Of a stretch of DNA of 64,000 nt, positions 18,801 to 27,951 are shown piece after piece. Position 1 is the first letter of the stretch; the number at the start of each line of letters is the position of its first letter. The notes under the pieces are model-generated. The model saw only the letters and a list, made by a program, of their open reading frames with translations. It searched no databases and was not told where the DNA came from. The position numbers and the translations under genes are program-made. This DNA is from Limibacter armeniacum. Its GTDB lineage: Bacteria; Bacteroidota; Bacteroidia; Cytophagales; Flammeovirgaceae. The stretch is taken from positions 124,001 to 188,000 of the forward strand of contig NZ_JBAJNO010000003.1 of the NCBI RefSeq assembly GCF_036880985.1, read 5' to 3'.

Positions 18801-21531
18801 TGCCGTTCTGCTGTTTGGTAAACCATTCCGGTCTTGCCTGATACATCGGGTCGGTAGCGCCGCCAGCAGCAAAGCCCCATTCAAACCAGGCGACCACTTT
18901 CAGTCCTCTCTGATGCCCTTCCTCAATACATTCCTGCAAAAAGTCACGGCTACCTAACTCAGGTGCACGGTCAATACCCAACTGCTGATTCAGTACCTCA
19001 CTCGGGAAATAAGTCATGCCATACTTCCATGTCGGCACATATACCGTATTGAAATTGGCATCTGCCAGATCCTGCATGGCTGCAGCAATATTTGCACGGG
19101 TCGGTACTGTTTTTCCTGCCCAAGCAAACCAAGTTCCCCGTAGCTCTTCTTCTGAAGACACCACAATATTCTGTGTTTTCTGGGCTGTCTTTCCATCATT
19201 ATCAGTGACGGTTAAGGTCACAGGATATGTACCATTCGCTGCATATGAATGGGAAGCAGTTACACCTGTTGCCGTAACCCCATCCCCGAAGTTCCAACTG
19301 TAGGCAGTGATACTGCCATCATCATCTGTGGAATTGCTTCCGTCAAAACCCAGATTCGTTCCTACTCCTGCAGGTAATCCACTGATGACAAACTGAGCGC
19401 TAGGCTGTCCCGTCACCTGTTGCATATCAAAGTAGTTGACGGTATTGGCTGCAAAATCTGCTTTGGCAGTAGCATCACTTACCGTTTCCAATGGGAAAGA
19501 AAGATGCACTACCCCACCCTGATTGGCGCCACCGTTGAACGTGCCTTTATAGGCCACACCTGCAGTCTTGTTGTTCGAATACTTGTAGACTGCTGATGAA
19601 CCGCCACTTGTGGTGATAGCATCAGGATAATCTTCTGTATAAACCTGTCCGAAGTTCAGCGTATTACTTGCGAAGTCTGTTCCTGTTACGCCGTTGGCAG
19701 GTGTATACGTAATTGCTCCATCATCCGCATAATCAGCCTTCAAATAATTATTGTAGAATTGCTGATCTGCTGTCGAACCTTTGTTATCCAAATCCCAACC
19801 AATCTCAGAACCGGAAACAAAGAGGTGACCTCCCCCTTGCAGATAAGCTGATACCAATATTTGTTCCGACTCATTGAAGGTTTCGGCAATCGTCGATTCA
19901 TCTCCTGTAAACCAAACAACCAGATCATAATCTTCCAATGAAACGGTACCGTTGGTAATGGCTTCATTGGCAGTAGACGAAATCGCAAAGTCACTGCCCT
20001 GCGCATCACGGAAAGCCTTCAGGTAATCTGCCGTAAACTGATGAGTGATTTGCCCCCATGAAGCACTTCCGCCAAAACGGTCAAAACCGTCCACAATCAG
20101 CATACGTTTGGTGCTGCCACTCGCCCTGCGGGCATAGACATCAGTTGGATCACTTTCCACTCCATTAGTCCCTACAGCTACGAGTCTTAAGAATTGTGTG
20201 TCTCCACTGCTTGGCACTTGAAAGGATTGAGCCGAAGCAAAAGAGAATGATGAGATACTGGTTGTCAGTGTATATTCATCGGCTGCCAATTGCCAGCTAT
20301 TGAGTTGGTCATCTGTAGCATAATATAGTCGGTAGCCCAACAGGTCTGTTTCTGTATTGGCTTTCCAATTGACCGTAATACTATTATCCAGATTATTCTG
20401 AACAGCATACAGTACAGGTCTTGAAGGCGCACTGCAATTATTATTACTGCAATACCCTCCATATTCGTTTAAGACTACATTGGTAATGTCATCTATCAGG
20501 TTATCCCATGCACTGCTTGGGTCTGCATAGCCATTGGCATGAATAGCTACTGACACATCCATTGAAGGGATATAAAACATAATGCTTTTATACCCTGCCA
20601 ATGTACCCGTATGCCCATGATAAGAAACACCCTGACTAGACATCAGGCGGGTTCCCAATCCATAGGCACCGTTATTGGCTGAGGGTGAAATCATGGAATT
20701 GATGGAAGACTGGGAAAGGAACCCTTCACTGAAAATAGCTTTGGCAAACTTGGCTACATTCCGTGGTGAAGAAACCACTGCTCCTGCTGTCCGAACTCCT
20801 GTTTGGTTGTATTCATAGGCACGGCTATTTTCTGCCAAATTAGGAATCTTATTGCCCGGATTGCTACTCTCATCAAACAAGGTTTCAGTAAGTCCCAATG
20901 GTTGGAAAATCCATTGTTCAAAAGCCTGAGTCAGTGAAATACCCAACTTTTCCTTGATCAGCATGCCCAATACATAAAACCCTGCATTGGAATACCCATA
21001 ACTATTTCCCGGATAGAAGGACGGCCCCAAGGCATTGGAATACGCCATTACTTCTGAATCCGTCCAAACCTTATAAGGATACGCCACCGCTTCGCTCCAG
21101 AAATTACTGTTATTGAAATGGTCATACACCCCTGCCGAATGGTTCAGCAACTGCCGGATAGTCATCGTAGAGTTGTATGGTAATCCCGTTACGATCAGGT
21201 GATCGGAAAGCTTGTCATCAATATTCAGGTAACCAGCCTCCTGCAATTTCATTATTAAAGTAGTGGTAAAAGTCTTGGAGATACTTGCCACCCTAAACTG
21301 GGTATTTTCTGCTATGGCAGAACTTGTATAAATATTTCCCGTTCCAGCCGAGGCGAAAAGCATTCCACGATCAGGAGTAGATACTGCCACACCAACTCCT
21401 GGCACGCCTGTTTGTTCCCATGCAGACTGTAAGGTACTTTGAAGTGTTGCCTCCAAGGGATCTTGTGCATATGCATTGAAATAAGACAACATGCCAGCTA
21501 GCCAAATGGACAAGCCTATAAGGTATTTCAT
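15898..21531 (-). CDS. Secreted multidomain hydrolase: beta-lactamase-fold + GHL10 + golvesin/GEVED modules, T9SS tail
   Basis: An 1877-residue protein starting MKYLIGLSIWLAGM (ATG at 21531; the frame is open 15 codons further but then lacks a clean signal peptide). Domain order: signal peptide; class C beta-lactamase/DD-peptidase fold at about 25-370 with Ser83-x-x-Lys86 (SISK), Tyr180-Ser-Asn and His307-Thr-Gly; FN3; a GATase-like module from about 465 (LIVDGFDRFGG); PKD near 725-805 (WNFGDG); GHL10 glycosidase-like barrel at about 810-1130 (DGIQMDRIRYP); golvesin-type module; two cadherin-like Ig repeats; GEVED (YGEVEDYQV); second golvesin module; T9SS type A sorting tail (YPNPIAGKLSLSV...GFYYLQVEKADG). 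It is probably exported and acts on peptidoglycan. It follows the amidase-GHL10 gene after a terminator. Confidence 0.9.
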   Translation of the reverse strand: MKYLIGLSIWLAGMLSYFNAYAQDPLEATLQSTLQSAWEQTGVPGVGVAVSTPDRGMLFASAGTGNIYTSSAIAENTQFRVASISKTFTTTLIMKLQEAGYLNIDDKLSDHLIVTGLPYNSTMTIRQLLNHSAGVYDHFNNSNFWSEAVAYPYKVWTDSEVMAYSNALGPSFYPGNSYGYSNAGFYVLGMLIKEKLGISLTQAFEQWIFQPLGLTETLFDESSNPGNKIPNLAENSRAYEYNQTGVRTAGAVVSSPRNVAKFAKAIFSEGFLSQSSINSMISPSANNGAYGLGTRLMSSQGVSYHGHTGTLAGYKSIMFYIPSMDVSVAIHANGYADPSSAWDNLIDDITNVVLNEYGGYCSNNNCSAPSRPVLYAVQNNLDNSITVNWKANTETDLLGYRLYYATDDQLNSWQLAADEYTLTTSISSFSFASAQSFQVPSSGDTQFLRLVAVGTNGVESDPTDVYARRASGSTKRMLIVDGFDRFGGSASWGQITHQFTADYLKAFRDAQGSDFAISSTANEAITNGTVSLEDYDLVVWFTGDESTIAETFNESEQILVSAYLQGGGHLFVSGSEIGWDLDNKGSTADQQFYNNYLKADYADDGAITYTPANGVTGTDFASNTLNFGQVYTEDYPDAITTSGGSSAVYKYSNNKTAGVAYKGTFNGGANQGGVVHLSFPLETVSDATAKADFAANTVNYFDMQQVTGQPSAQFVISGLPAGVGTNLGFDGSNSTDDDGSITAYSWNFGDGVTATGVTASHSYAANGTYPVTLTVTDNDGKTAQKTQNIVVSSEEELRGTWFAWAGKTVPTRANIAAAMQDLADANFNTVYVPTWKYGMTYFPSEVLNQQLGIDRAPELGSRDFLQECIEEGHQRGLKVVAWFEWGFAAGGATDPMYQARPEWFTKQQNGNQDFGYSVYWMIHIHPEVQAFLLDMAREAVRKYDIDGIQMDRIRYPDLDCGYDDFTRELYFTENGVYPPTTASNATWKAWRADKLNNFMFRFYYALKEIDPNIPVSNAPIVYPYGYDNFCQNWPVWVNSGWVDYIIPQVYRATSSIYNNELNTQLSYVNDDIKVYPGMTTDYNGSAVAPSEISAKISLTRSKGLVGHVIWYHANLTDDYPYLLANNYQTPAALPAAANYSGTVDACAGALPIQVDAGQTGYSQQGSWSQSTSQVGYLGTDYYHDGNTGKGGKTVTYSPDILVSGSYEVQTIHTAFSNRASNVPFDVYHYDGTTTATVNQTINHGKWVTLGTFNFAAGQDNKVILRTDGTNGYVVADAMRFVFKGCVDLPVGSTPVANADNVTTNEDNSVVINVLSNDDPVEGTLVASSVTVVTTPAHGSAVVNTSTGSISYTPAANYFGNDTFTYKVSNTESLTSSPATVSITVNAVNDEPTAADDYLTLISETTEAINVLTNDQDIDGSLQAATLLVTIQPQNGSAMVNTSTGEISYTSTNGFVGSDSLTYQVQDDGGATASAKLYLTVEAVPAVPPTPCVSKGLNSTYEWMQRVTIGGFTHTSGNDGGYGDHKDQVVYVVTGEQYSISLLPGFSSTSYQEHWKIWIDFNADGDFEDAGEEVFDAYGTGTAAKTGTITIPYGIASGTKWMRIGMNGTSADYTLNPCSQFAYGEVEDYQVNLTNNGCVPPSVTSLTIDNGDTGYSTVGTWTSSTSSPDFIGTGYYHDGNSDKGNKSVIYSPDFEVAGNYLVEIYYAAGTNRATNVPVDINHSSGTSTVTVNQQVNGGVWNTLGTFSFDSGTNGNVTIRNTGTNGVVIADAVRFTFVGCTSGARLASPLAMENQLDGLLVYPNPIAGKLSLSVPSVLAGEAKVRIFNTVGAIVFESDCILEEGANALPVNPAKWTTGFYYLQVEKADGQKASFKLIKE

Positions 21532-21576
21532 CAGTTCATATGTTTTTGGGATAAATGATTGTACCGGACGGCACAT

Positions 21577-21609
21577 AAAAAAGGACCGCAGGCATTACCC
21601 TGCGATCCT
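21577..21609 (-). terminator. Terminator of the amidase-GHL10 gene
   Basis: On the minus strand the 11-bp stem AGGATCGCAGG / CCTGCGGTCCT (one G-T pair) with a 6-nt loop is followed by TTTTTT. It starts 11 bp after the stop codon of the amidase gene, in the gap before the next gene. Confidence 0.92.
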
Positions 21610-21620
21610 AGAGAAAGGGT

Positions 21621-24600
21621 TTAGTCTTTCAGCATTCTTACTTGCTGATTAAGACCTTGTTTAGTGTTTAACTTAATCAGGTAAATGCCTCGCTTCAATG
21701 CCGAAGTATTGAGTTGCAGCCTGTGGTTACCTGCATTGTATTGTTGCTGATATTGAGAAACCACTCTACCCACCATATCATAAATCACTACCTGTACTTC
21801 ATCATCCTTCTCAAGTGTAAAGCCAAGTGTAGTCATCTGTTGTACAGGGTTAGGGTACAATATCAACTTATCTGTTTCAGCTATTTCCTCTACTACAGTA
21901 GCAGTAGCCACTCTAGCACCTGAAGTACAGCCTACAAAGGTAAACCTTATTGCATCGGCAATCACGACACCATTGGTACCTGTATTGCGGATGGTTACAT
22001 TTCCATTCGTTCCCGAATCAAAACTATAGGTTCCAAGTGAGTTCCATACACCTCCATCCTCTTGCTGATTGACTGTAACTGTAGTGGTTCCACTAATATG
22101 ATTGATATCAACCGGAACGTTGGTTGCCCTGTTGGTACCTGCTGCATAGTAGATCTCCACCAGATAGTCTCCTGCCTCACTAAAATCAGGTGTGTAGGTA
22201 GCTGACCTGTTTCCTTTATCCGTATCACCTTCATGGTAATAGCTTGTCCCGATATAATCCGGTGATGAGGTACTGCTTGTCCATGTACCCACTGTTGAAT
22301 AACCCGAATCACCATTATCAATCGTAAGCTCCGTTACAGTTGGTGGTGTACAGCTACCTGCGTACAAGTTAACAGTATAGTCCTCCACTTCCCCATAGGC
22401 AAATGAGCCACATGAGTTCAGGGTATAATCTGCTGAGCTACCGTTCATACCTACTCTCATTCTGGTAGCTCCAGCAGTAGCAGAGATAGGTACAGTGATA
22501 CTTCCTGTTACAGTATTCTTGGCAACAGCTCCCATTGAGAACAACAGCTCACCACTATCCTCAAAGTCTCCATCCTTATTCAGGTCAACCCATACTTTCC
22601 AGTTCTCATTGTACTGTGTAGAGCTGTAACCCGGCACCAATGTCAGGCTATAGGAATTGCCGATGGTCAGGTCAAAGGTCTGCGCTGTTTTATCACCATA
22701 ACCGCCATCATTGCCACTGGTCTTGCTGGTAGTACCAACCTTGACTTCCGAAATCCATTCATAAGTACTGTTGTTACCGCTAGCTGCACAGTACTGAGGT
22801 GTTCCTGCCAAGTATAGAGTATTACTGAAACCACTTTCATTGTTGTTCTTGTCCAGTGCACTGACCACAAAATAATTGTCTGCACCTGTGAGCCAAGCAG
22901 CAGGAAGTCCTACACTGGTTCCTCCTACAATAGCTTTCACTTTTGTACCATCCTGAGTGTGGGTTGATATTTCAGCCGCAGTACTGAAGCGGTAGACTAC
23001 ATACTTTGCTGCCAAATCTCCATCTCCCGCAGCGGCAGGGGCACTCCAAACCAGATTCCCTCCTGAATACTGAAGATCAGCAGGCGGGTTCGGACAGTTC
23101 TGCTCTTTCCAATCCATTGACGGTGCATAGGATGGATACAGGAATTCATCTGCCGAAATAAGGGATTTTACACTGTTTGTATTATCCGTATAATCCTTGG
23201 TTGTAAAGAAAAGCTGACCCAATGTTGCTTCATTACCACTCAACCTGTTCTCATCAATCATATTTTGAATATAAGATGCTGGCCATCCCGAATCTGCCAA
23301 TCGGTATACTGCCAATCCCGGATAATGGTGCTTACCGGAGGTAGCAACCTGATTGTCCCACCAAGTTGACAGTGAGGCATAATCTTGCGAACCTCCAAAT
23401 GCCCAATACAGTTGAGGGCTCAAATAATCTACGGTTCCGGCTGTAAGCCAAGCCAATGCATCGCAATAAATCTGGTCATAAGCTGACATACCTGATATAC
23501 CAGAAGGCACACCACTCTTCCAGATACCGAACGGACTGATACCAAACTTGATATTCTTGCCCTGACTTGTATTAACTGACTGTATGGCATTGTAAGTCAT
23601 GGCTACCATCTGGTTGACATTGTCCCTTCTCCAATCTGCCAAACTCAAACTGTTTGGATTATAAGAGGCGTAAGCACTCGCATCTTCACTGCCCATTCCT
23701 GCATAAGGGTAGAAGTAATCATCATAATGGATGCCATCCACATCATATCGGCTGGCAATGTCATTGATTACAGATACAAGGTAATTCCGTACAGCTGGAA
23801 TACCCGGATTCAATAGGTCACGGTCAGAAAAGCTCATTACCCAATCCGGATGCTGATTTGCAACATGGGAAGATGCCAGTGAAGGTGTTCCTTGTTTTGC
23901 TCGGTAAGGGTTTAGCCAAGCATGTAACTCCATACCTCTTTGATGAGCCTCATCAATGGCAAATTCAAGAGGGTCATAGAATGGAGATGGCGCCAAACCT
24001 TGCTGTCCTGTTAGGTAATATGACCAAGGGTCAATCGTAGAGGCATACAAGGCATCACATTCCGGTCTGACCTGCAAAAATACAGCATTTATACCTCCAT
24101 CTTTCAGCCCGTCCAAAAGTGAAATCAGTTCCGCTTTTTGAGCAGCCACAGAGAGCCCAGTTGAAGATGGCCAATCAATGTTATATACCGTTGAAAGCCA
24201 TGCACCACGCATATCTTTCTTCGGTTTAGATGGTGTCACCTCAGGTCCATCACCCAAACAAAGTACAGTTTCTGAAACCGTCAGTAAGACTGTAGCCACA
24301 TTCGACTGAGCCCCTTGTGAATCAGACACCCTATAGGTAAAGCTATCACTGCCTGTATAGCCTGCCGTTGGGCTATATTGTACCTGACCTGACACAACAG
24401 AAGCCGTACCGTTTGATGGTGCACTTACCACCACCAGCGTTGAAGCGTCAATGTTATTGTTAGCATCTGTGTCATTTGCCAATACATCAATATTCACAGC
24501 AACGCCTTCATTGGTAGAAGCATTGTCATTCTGTGCAACAGGCGCCACATTGGTAGCCAAAATACCAAAGTAGTCCAATACTTTTCCTGTCAGTGCTGTA

Positions 24601-26543
24601 TGCTCTGCCAGACTTGCCGTCTCTACAGGGAAAGATACATATACTACACCACCAGTAGCTGAACCACTACCAAAAGTACCCGTATAAGCCACACCTGCGG
24701 TTCTGCCTGCCTGTGCATAATTCAGGATAGCAGTAGCTCCACCCATTGGGTCAATGTCATCCGGATAATCTTCAGGATAAGTAATACCGAAATTAACTGT
24801 CACCCCATCAAACGCTGAACCTGATATACCTGTAGCTGGCGTGTAGTTGCTTGCGCCATCATCCACATAATTGGCTTTCAGATAATTATTAAAAAAGGAC
24901 TGATCAGAGGTCGTTCCCTTATTGTCCAAATCCCAACCAATCTCAGAGCCACTGACAAAAAGTTGTCCTCCGTTTTCAAGATAGGCAATCACCTTAGTCT
25001 GCTCAGCATCAGCAAAAGTTTCCAATACTGTAGACTCATCCCCTAAAAACCAGAATACTGCAGTGTAATTACCTAAAACAACTGTGCCGTCTGCTACATT
25101 GGCATTGTCACAGGTAGCTACCGTTACATTTCTCGAATCACGCAAGGCCTTGAAGTAGTTGGTCGCAAAACTGTGGAACGGATTAGAGTAAGAGCCTCCA
25201 GTCCTGTCAAAACCATCTACAATTAGAATGGCATCTCCAGTAGCATTAGAGGAGCGGGAATAAATATCACTTGGTTCACTTTCAATGGTCTGCCCTGAAC
25301 CGGCATCTGCTACTGCACGTAACCTAAAGTGGTATACGTCACCAGTGGGAACATCCACAAAGTTTGCTGAGCTGCCAATGGTTACAGAAGTCGCTGATGT
25401 CCCAATGGAGTTTTCATCTGCTGCCAGTTTCCAACTTGTCAACGCATCGTCTTCTGCATAGTATAGACGGTACCCCAATAAGTTGGATTCCCCATTGGGC
25501 TGCCATGCGGCATAAACACTGCTCCCTCCTGATGGATTGCTTACTACTGACAACAGTGGTCGAGCAGGTGGTGAACCGAGACTATTCAATGTTATATCAG
25601 TCTTGGTATATCCCCCATCAGATACAGAGATGGTTTGTGTATTGGAAACATACCCTGCCTTCTCAAACTTAACCGTATAACTTCCTGCATCCAACCAGTC
25701 AAAGAAGTAGAAACCATTATCAATGGCATCTCCAGTAAACACTTTGGCATTGGCAGTTCCAGGATTCAAAGTTACTGTTACATTGTTCAGTGGGGTACCG
25801 CTATCATCACTAATAATACCTCCCAGCTCCCCATAAGGAACGCCTGCTGTTCCGAAATAATCAAAGAATGACTTCAACATAGACCATGCTATGGACTTCA
25901 GGTATGCAGAATTCTTCATTCTCTTCCCTTCAGGGATATAGTCATGGAATGAGCCTTCTGAAAGTGTCGCAGGCATATTTGTTCCTGCAAGAACCCCCAA
26001 GTAGTAAGGCAAGAAATCACGGTCTGCCCTGCTGTATGCTGCGGTTGTGTACAGCGTATTATACAGCTTCACAGACATGATATCCCCCATAACTTTAGCA
26101 TTTGACCAAGTCGGGGTATCATTGACCCCTCTCCAAAGTACCAAAGAGTAGTTGGCTGCACCACCACCCGCATTGGTATGAACTGAGTGCATGTAATCTG
26201 CTCCGTAGGCATTGGCTACTGCTACACGCTCTGACAGTGCAGGATCCCGATCTGAACTGGAAGGATCGTTGTTGGTCTTTGTCAACTTGACAGAAGCTCC
26301 CACGGCTAACAATAGCTCTTCCAAATAACCAGATGTTTCCCACACGCCATCTGACTCCCAATAGGTATAACCATTACCCAGTGGAGTCTGCCTGTCGTCT
26401 GAATCGTGTCCCCCGTGTCCGGGGTCAATGGCTATCTTTTTTCCCGCCAATCTTTGCGGGACATTGGAAGGAACCTGCCCTTGTGCATAGGCACAGCAAA
26501 GCAGCCCTCCCATTAAACATATATAGGAGAAAAACTTTCTCAT
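21621..26543 (-). CDS. Secreted N-acetylmuramoyl-L-alanine amidase fused to GHL10 glycosidase-like domain, T9SS tail
   Basis: A 1640-residue protein. After a signal peptide (about 1-22) comes a zinc amidase of the Amidase_3 type (about 34-240). Its probable ligands are His43 (DPGHGG), Glu63 and His122 (HSVHTN), and its catalytic Glu is Glu196 (TLSEGSFH). Next are a carboxypeptidase-regulatory-like sandwich (about 248-320), FN3, a GATase-like module (LIVDGFDRTGG), a cadherin-like Ig repeat, and a GHL10 domain from about 775 (KDMRGAWLSTVYNIDWPSS, VDGIHYDDYFYPY). FN3, GEVED (YGEVEDYTV), a golvesin-type module and a T9SS tail (LILYPNPVQQMTTLGF) end the protein. Amidases remove stem peptides, and the E. 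coli GHL10 enzyme DigH cuts glycans without stem peptides, so the two domains probably work in sequence. Confidence 0.93.
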   Translation of the reverse strand: MRKFFSYICLMGGLLCCAYAQGQVPSNVPQRLAGKKIAIDPGHGGHDSDDRQTPLGNGYTYWESDGVWETSGYLEELLLAVGASVKLTKTNNDPSSSDRDPALSERVAVANAYGADYMHSVHTNAGGGAANYSLVLWRGVNDTPTWSNAKVMGDIMSVKLYNTLYTTAAYSRADRDFLPYYLGVLAGTNMPATLSEGSFHDYIPEGKRMKNSAYLKSIAWSMLKSFFDYFGTAGVPYGELGGIISDDSGTPLNNVTVTLNPGTANAKVFTGDAIDNGFYFFDWLDAGSYTVKFEKAGYVSNTQTISVSDGGYTKTDITLNSLGSPPARPLLSVVSNPSGGSSVYAAWQPNGESNLLGYRLYYAEDDALTSWKLAADENSIGTSATSVTIGSSANFVDVPTGDVYHFRLRAVADAGSGQTIESEPSDIYSRSSNATGDAILIVDGFDRTGGSYSNPFHSFATNYFKALRDSRNVTVATCDNANVADGTVVLGNYTAVFWFLGDESTVLETFADAEQTKVIAYLENGGQLFVSGSEIGWDLDNKGTTSDQSFFNNYLKANYVDDGASNYTPATGISGSAFDGVTVNFGITYPEDYPDDIDPMGGATAILNYAQAGRTAGVAYTGTFGSGSATGGVVYVSFPVETASLAEHTALTGKVLDYFGILATNVAPVAQNDNASTNEGVAVNIDVLANDTDANNNIDASTLVVVSAPSNGTASVVSGQVQYSPTAGYTGSDSFTYRVSDSQGAQSNVATVLLTVSETVLCLGDGPEVTPSKPKKDMRGAWLSTVYNIDWPSSTGLSVAAQKAELISLLDGLKDGGINAVFLQVRPECDALYASTIDPWSYYLTGQQGLAPSPFYDPLEFAIDEAHQRGMELHAWLNPYRAKQGTPSLASSHVANQHPDWVMSFSDRDLLNPGIPAVRNYLVSVINDIASRYDVDGIHYDDYFYPYAGMGSEDASAYASYNPNSLSLADWRRDNVNQMVAMTYNAIQSVNTSQGKNIKFGISPFGIWKSGVPSGISGMSAYDQIYCDALAWLTAGTVDYLSPQLYWAFGGSQDYASLSTWWDNQVATSGKHHYPGLAVYRLADSGWPASYIQNMIDENRLSGNEATLGQLFFTTKDYTDNTNSVKSLISADEFLYPSYAPSMDWKEQNCPNPPADLQYSGGNLVWSAPAAAGDGDLAAKYVVYRFSTAAEISTHTQDGTKVKAIVGGTSVGLPAAWLTGADNYFVVSALDKNNNESGFSNTLYLAGTPQYCAASGNNSTYEWISEVKVGTTSKTSGNDGGYGDKTAQTFDLTIGNSYSLTLVPGYSSTQYNENWKVWVDLNKDGDFEDSGELLFSMGAVAKNTVTGSITVPISATAGATRMRVGMNGSSADYTLNSCGSFAYGEVEDYTVNLYAGSCTPPTVTELTIDNGDSGYSTVGTWTSSTSSPDYIGTSYYHEGDTDKGNRSATYTPDFSEAGDYLVEIYYAAGTNRATNVPVDINHISGTTTVTVNQQEDGGVWNSLGTYSFDSGTNGNVTIRNTGTNGVVIADAIRFTFVGCTSGARVATATVVEEIAETDKLILYPNPVQQMTTLGFTLEKDDEVQVVIYDMVGRVVSQYQQQYNAGNHRLQLNTSALKRGIYLIKLNTKQGLNQQVRMLKD

Positions 26544-26594
26544 TTAAATCAATAAGTTATGTAATGAAAAACAGGAAATATTGGGGAGAAATCC

Positions 26595-27410
26595 CTATTC
26601 CATTTCAATAAGGTAAAGGTCGCCTTCAGGTGTATTGAATACCACTTTGTTGGCATAAGCAGACGGATACATCGCCAAAGCTGAAGAAGCCGTAGTAAGC
26701 GCTTTTACCTGCTTTTTCTGCCAATCCATCATAAATACATCTGCTTTTGTGTAGGAAAGGTGATCATCTTCCGTAACCATATACACGATCTGATCATCAT
26801 TGGCCCACTTAGGAGCTTCTATATCTCCTAAATCTGCCAAGACCTTTCCATTCAGGTCTGTTACAAATGCCTTGTACCCTGCCGCCTTGTAGAGCACTTT
26901 TTTCCGATCAGGGGATAACGAGATCCATACATAATCTTCTTTCTTTCCCTGAGGCGCAATTTCAACCTCGCTTTGATCACTGTAAGTCAAGATGATGCCG
27001 CTCAAATCCTGATTGGGTCTTGCATGTATTGCCTGTTTCAAACTTTGTGAGATACCTATCTGCTTACTTTTAAAGAGTGCAGGCGGCAATTTTGAGTTTT
27101 GCAATACATGTTGCTTGCCCGAAAACAAGTCTACTTCATTTACAGACTTCAGCTTCTTATTTGTGAATATAACTTTACCATCTTCAAAGACGGGTTCATA
27201 TCCTGCACCTTCGACATCTGTCAAGCTACGAAGCTGTTTGTTTTCAAGGTTGAGAATTTTCAGCCCTGTAAATTTTGAAGAAGTTAAGAGTATTTGTTTT
27301 CCATCAGGAGAAAATTGAGGATAATAGCCTTTTACATCCAGCTTAGTGATGTTTTGTGCATATAAAGGCAATGCAGCCAGCAGCACAAGCGGGGTTACTA
27401 ACCATTTCAT
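26595..27410 (-). CDS. Exported TolB-like beta-propeller protein
   Basis: A 271-residue protein with a signal peptide (MKWLVTPLVLLAALPLYAQ) and PD40/TolB-type blades: YYPQFSPDGKQILLTSS at residues 29-45, YEPVFEDGKVIFTN, VWISLSPDRKKVLYKA, APKWANDDQIVYMV and MYPSAYANKVVFN. It contains about five to six blades and no catalytic motif. It lies 51 bp upstream of the amidase-GHL10 gene on the same strand with no terminator between, so the two are probably one operon. It may bind or present a ligand for the secreted wall enzymes, but nothing in the sequence proves this. Confidence 0.8.
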   Translation of the reverse strand: MKWLVTPLVLLAALPLYAQNITKLDVKGYYPQFSPDGKQILLTSSKFTGLKILNLENKQLRSLTDVEGAGYEPVFEDGKVIFTNKKLKSVNEVDLFSGKQHVLQNSKLPPALFKSKQIGISQSLKQAIHARPNQDLSGIILTYSDQSEVEIAPQGKKEDYVWISLSPDRKKVLYKAAGYKAFVTDLNGKVLADLGDIEAPKWANDDQIVYMVTEDDHLSYTKADVFMMDWQKKQVKALTTASSALAMYPSAYANKVVFNTPEGDLYLIEME

Positions 27411-27951
27411 ATTTGAGTGTTAAAGAAATAACTAATGTGGGTAATGAATATTTGAATGATTCATCAGCCAAACTATAATGTTTAATCAGTTAGTTAGCCT
27501 GAGTTAATAAAAGGGAAAATTTTACTGTACAGCTTTGTTTGTGAGTAAGGCTAAAAATAGGAAAGTCGTTTGTGTTTGTGCACGTTTAAAAGTCGTATTA
27601 AATGATGAGCTTTCAAATAGCGTAATTCCGTGATTTTCAATCATAAAAAAACATGACCCCACTCACTGAAAACAGTGAATGAGTCCCTAAAAATCTTATA
27701 TAACTAATACAGATATAGATTGATGTCCGATGTTATTGACTAAATATTTAAAATTGTCAAAGCCGGCTCACTAAGCCCATAAAAGGAAGCTTGACAGGTA
27801 ACTTTTTTATTTTCAGAATCAGTCTCTAAATTTCCTTCCAATATTTTTTGTACAACGTAACTCCTTTATGGTCTACTACTAGACTTTTGGGTTATCAAGT
27901 AGCCGATTTCATATATACCTGACTTTTTCAGGCCATAAAGATGATATATCT
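27411..27951. other. Intergenic region between divergent genes
   Basis: 541 bp, AT-rich, without a credible gene. It must hold the promoters of the propeller-amidase operon (leftward) and of the LRR gene (rightward). It contains one hairpin (TCACTG/CAGTGA near 27664-27679) with a T-run some bases beyond it on the minus strand, and a small stem CCTGA/TCAGG near 27918-27932 before the LRR gene. I cannot assign either. Confidence 0.5.

Noticed and set aside
27655-27690. Hairpin as a terminator
   Set aside because: The T-run on the minus strand is too far from the stem, and no gene ends there.
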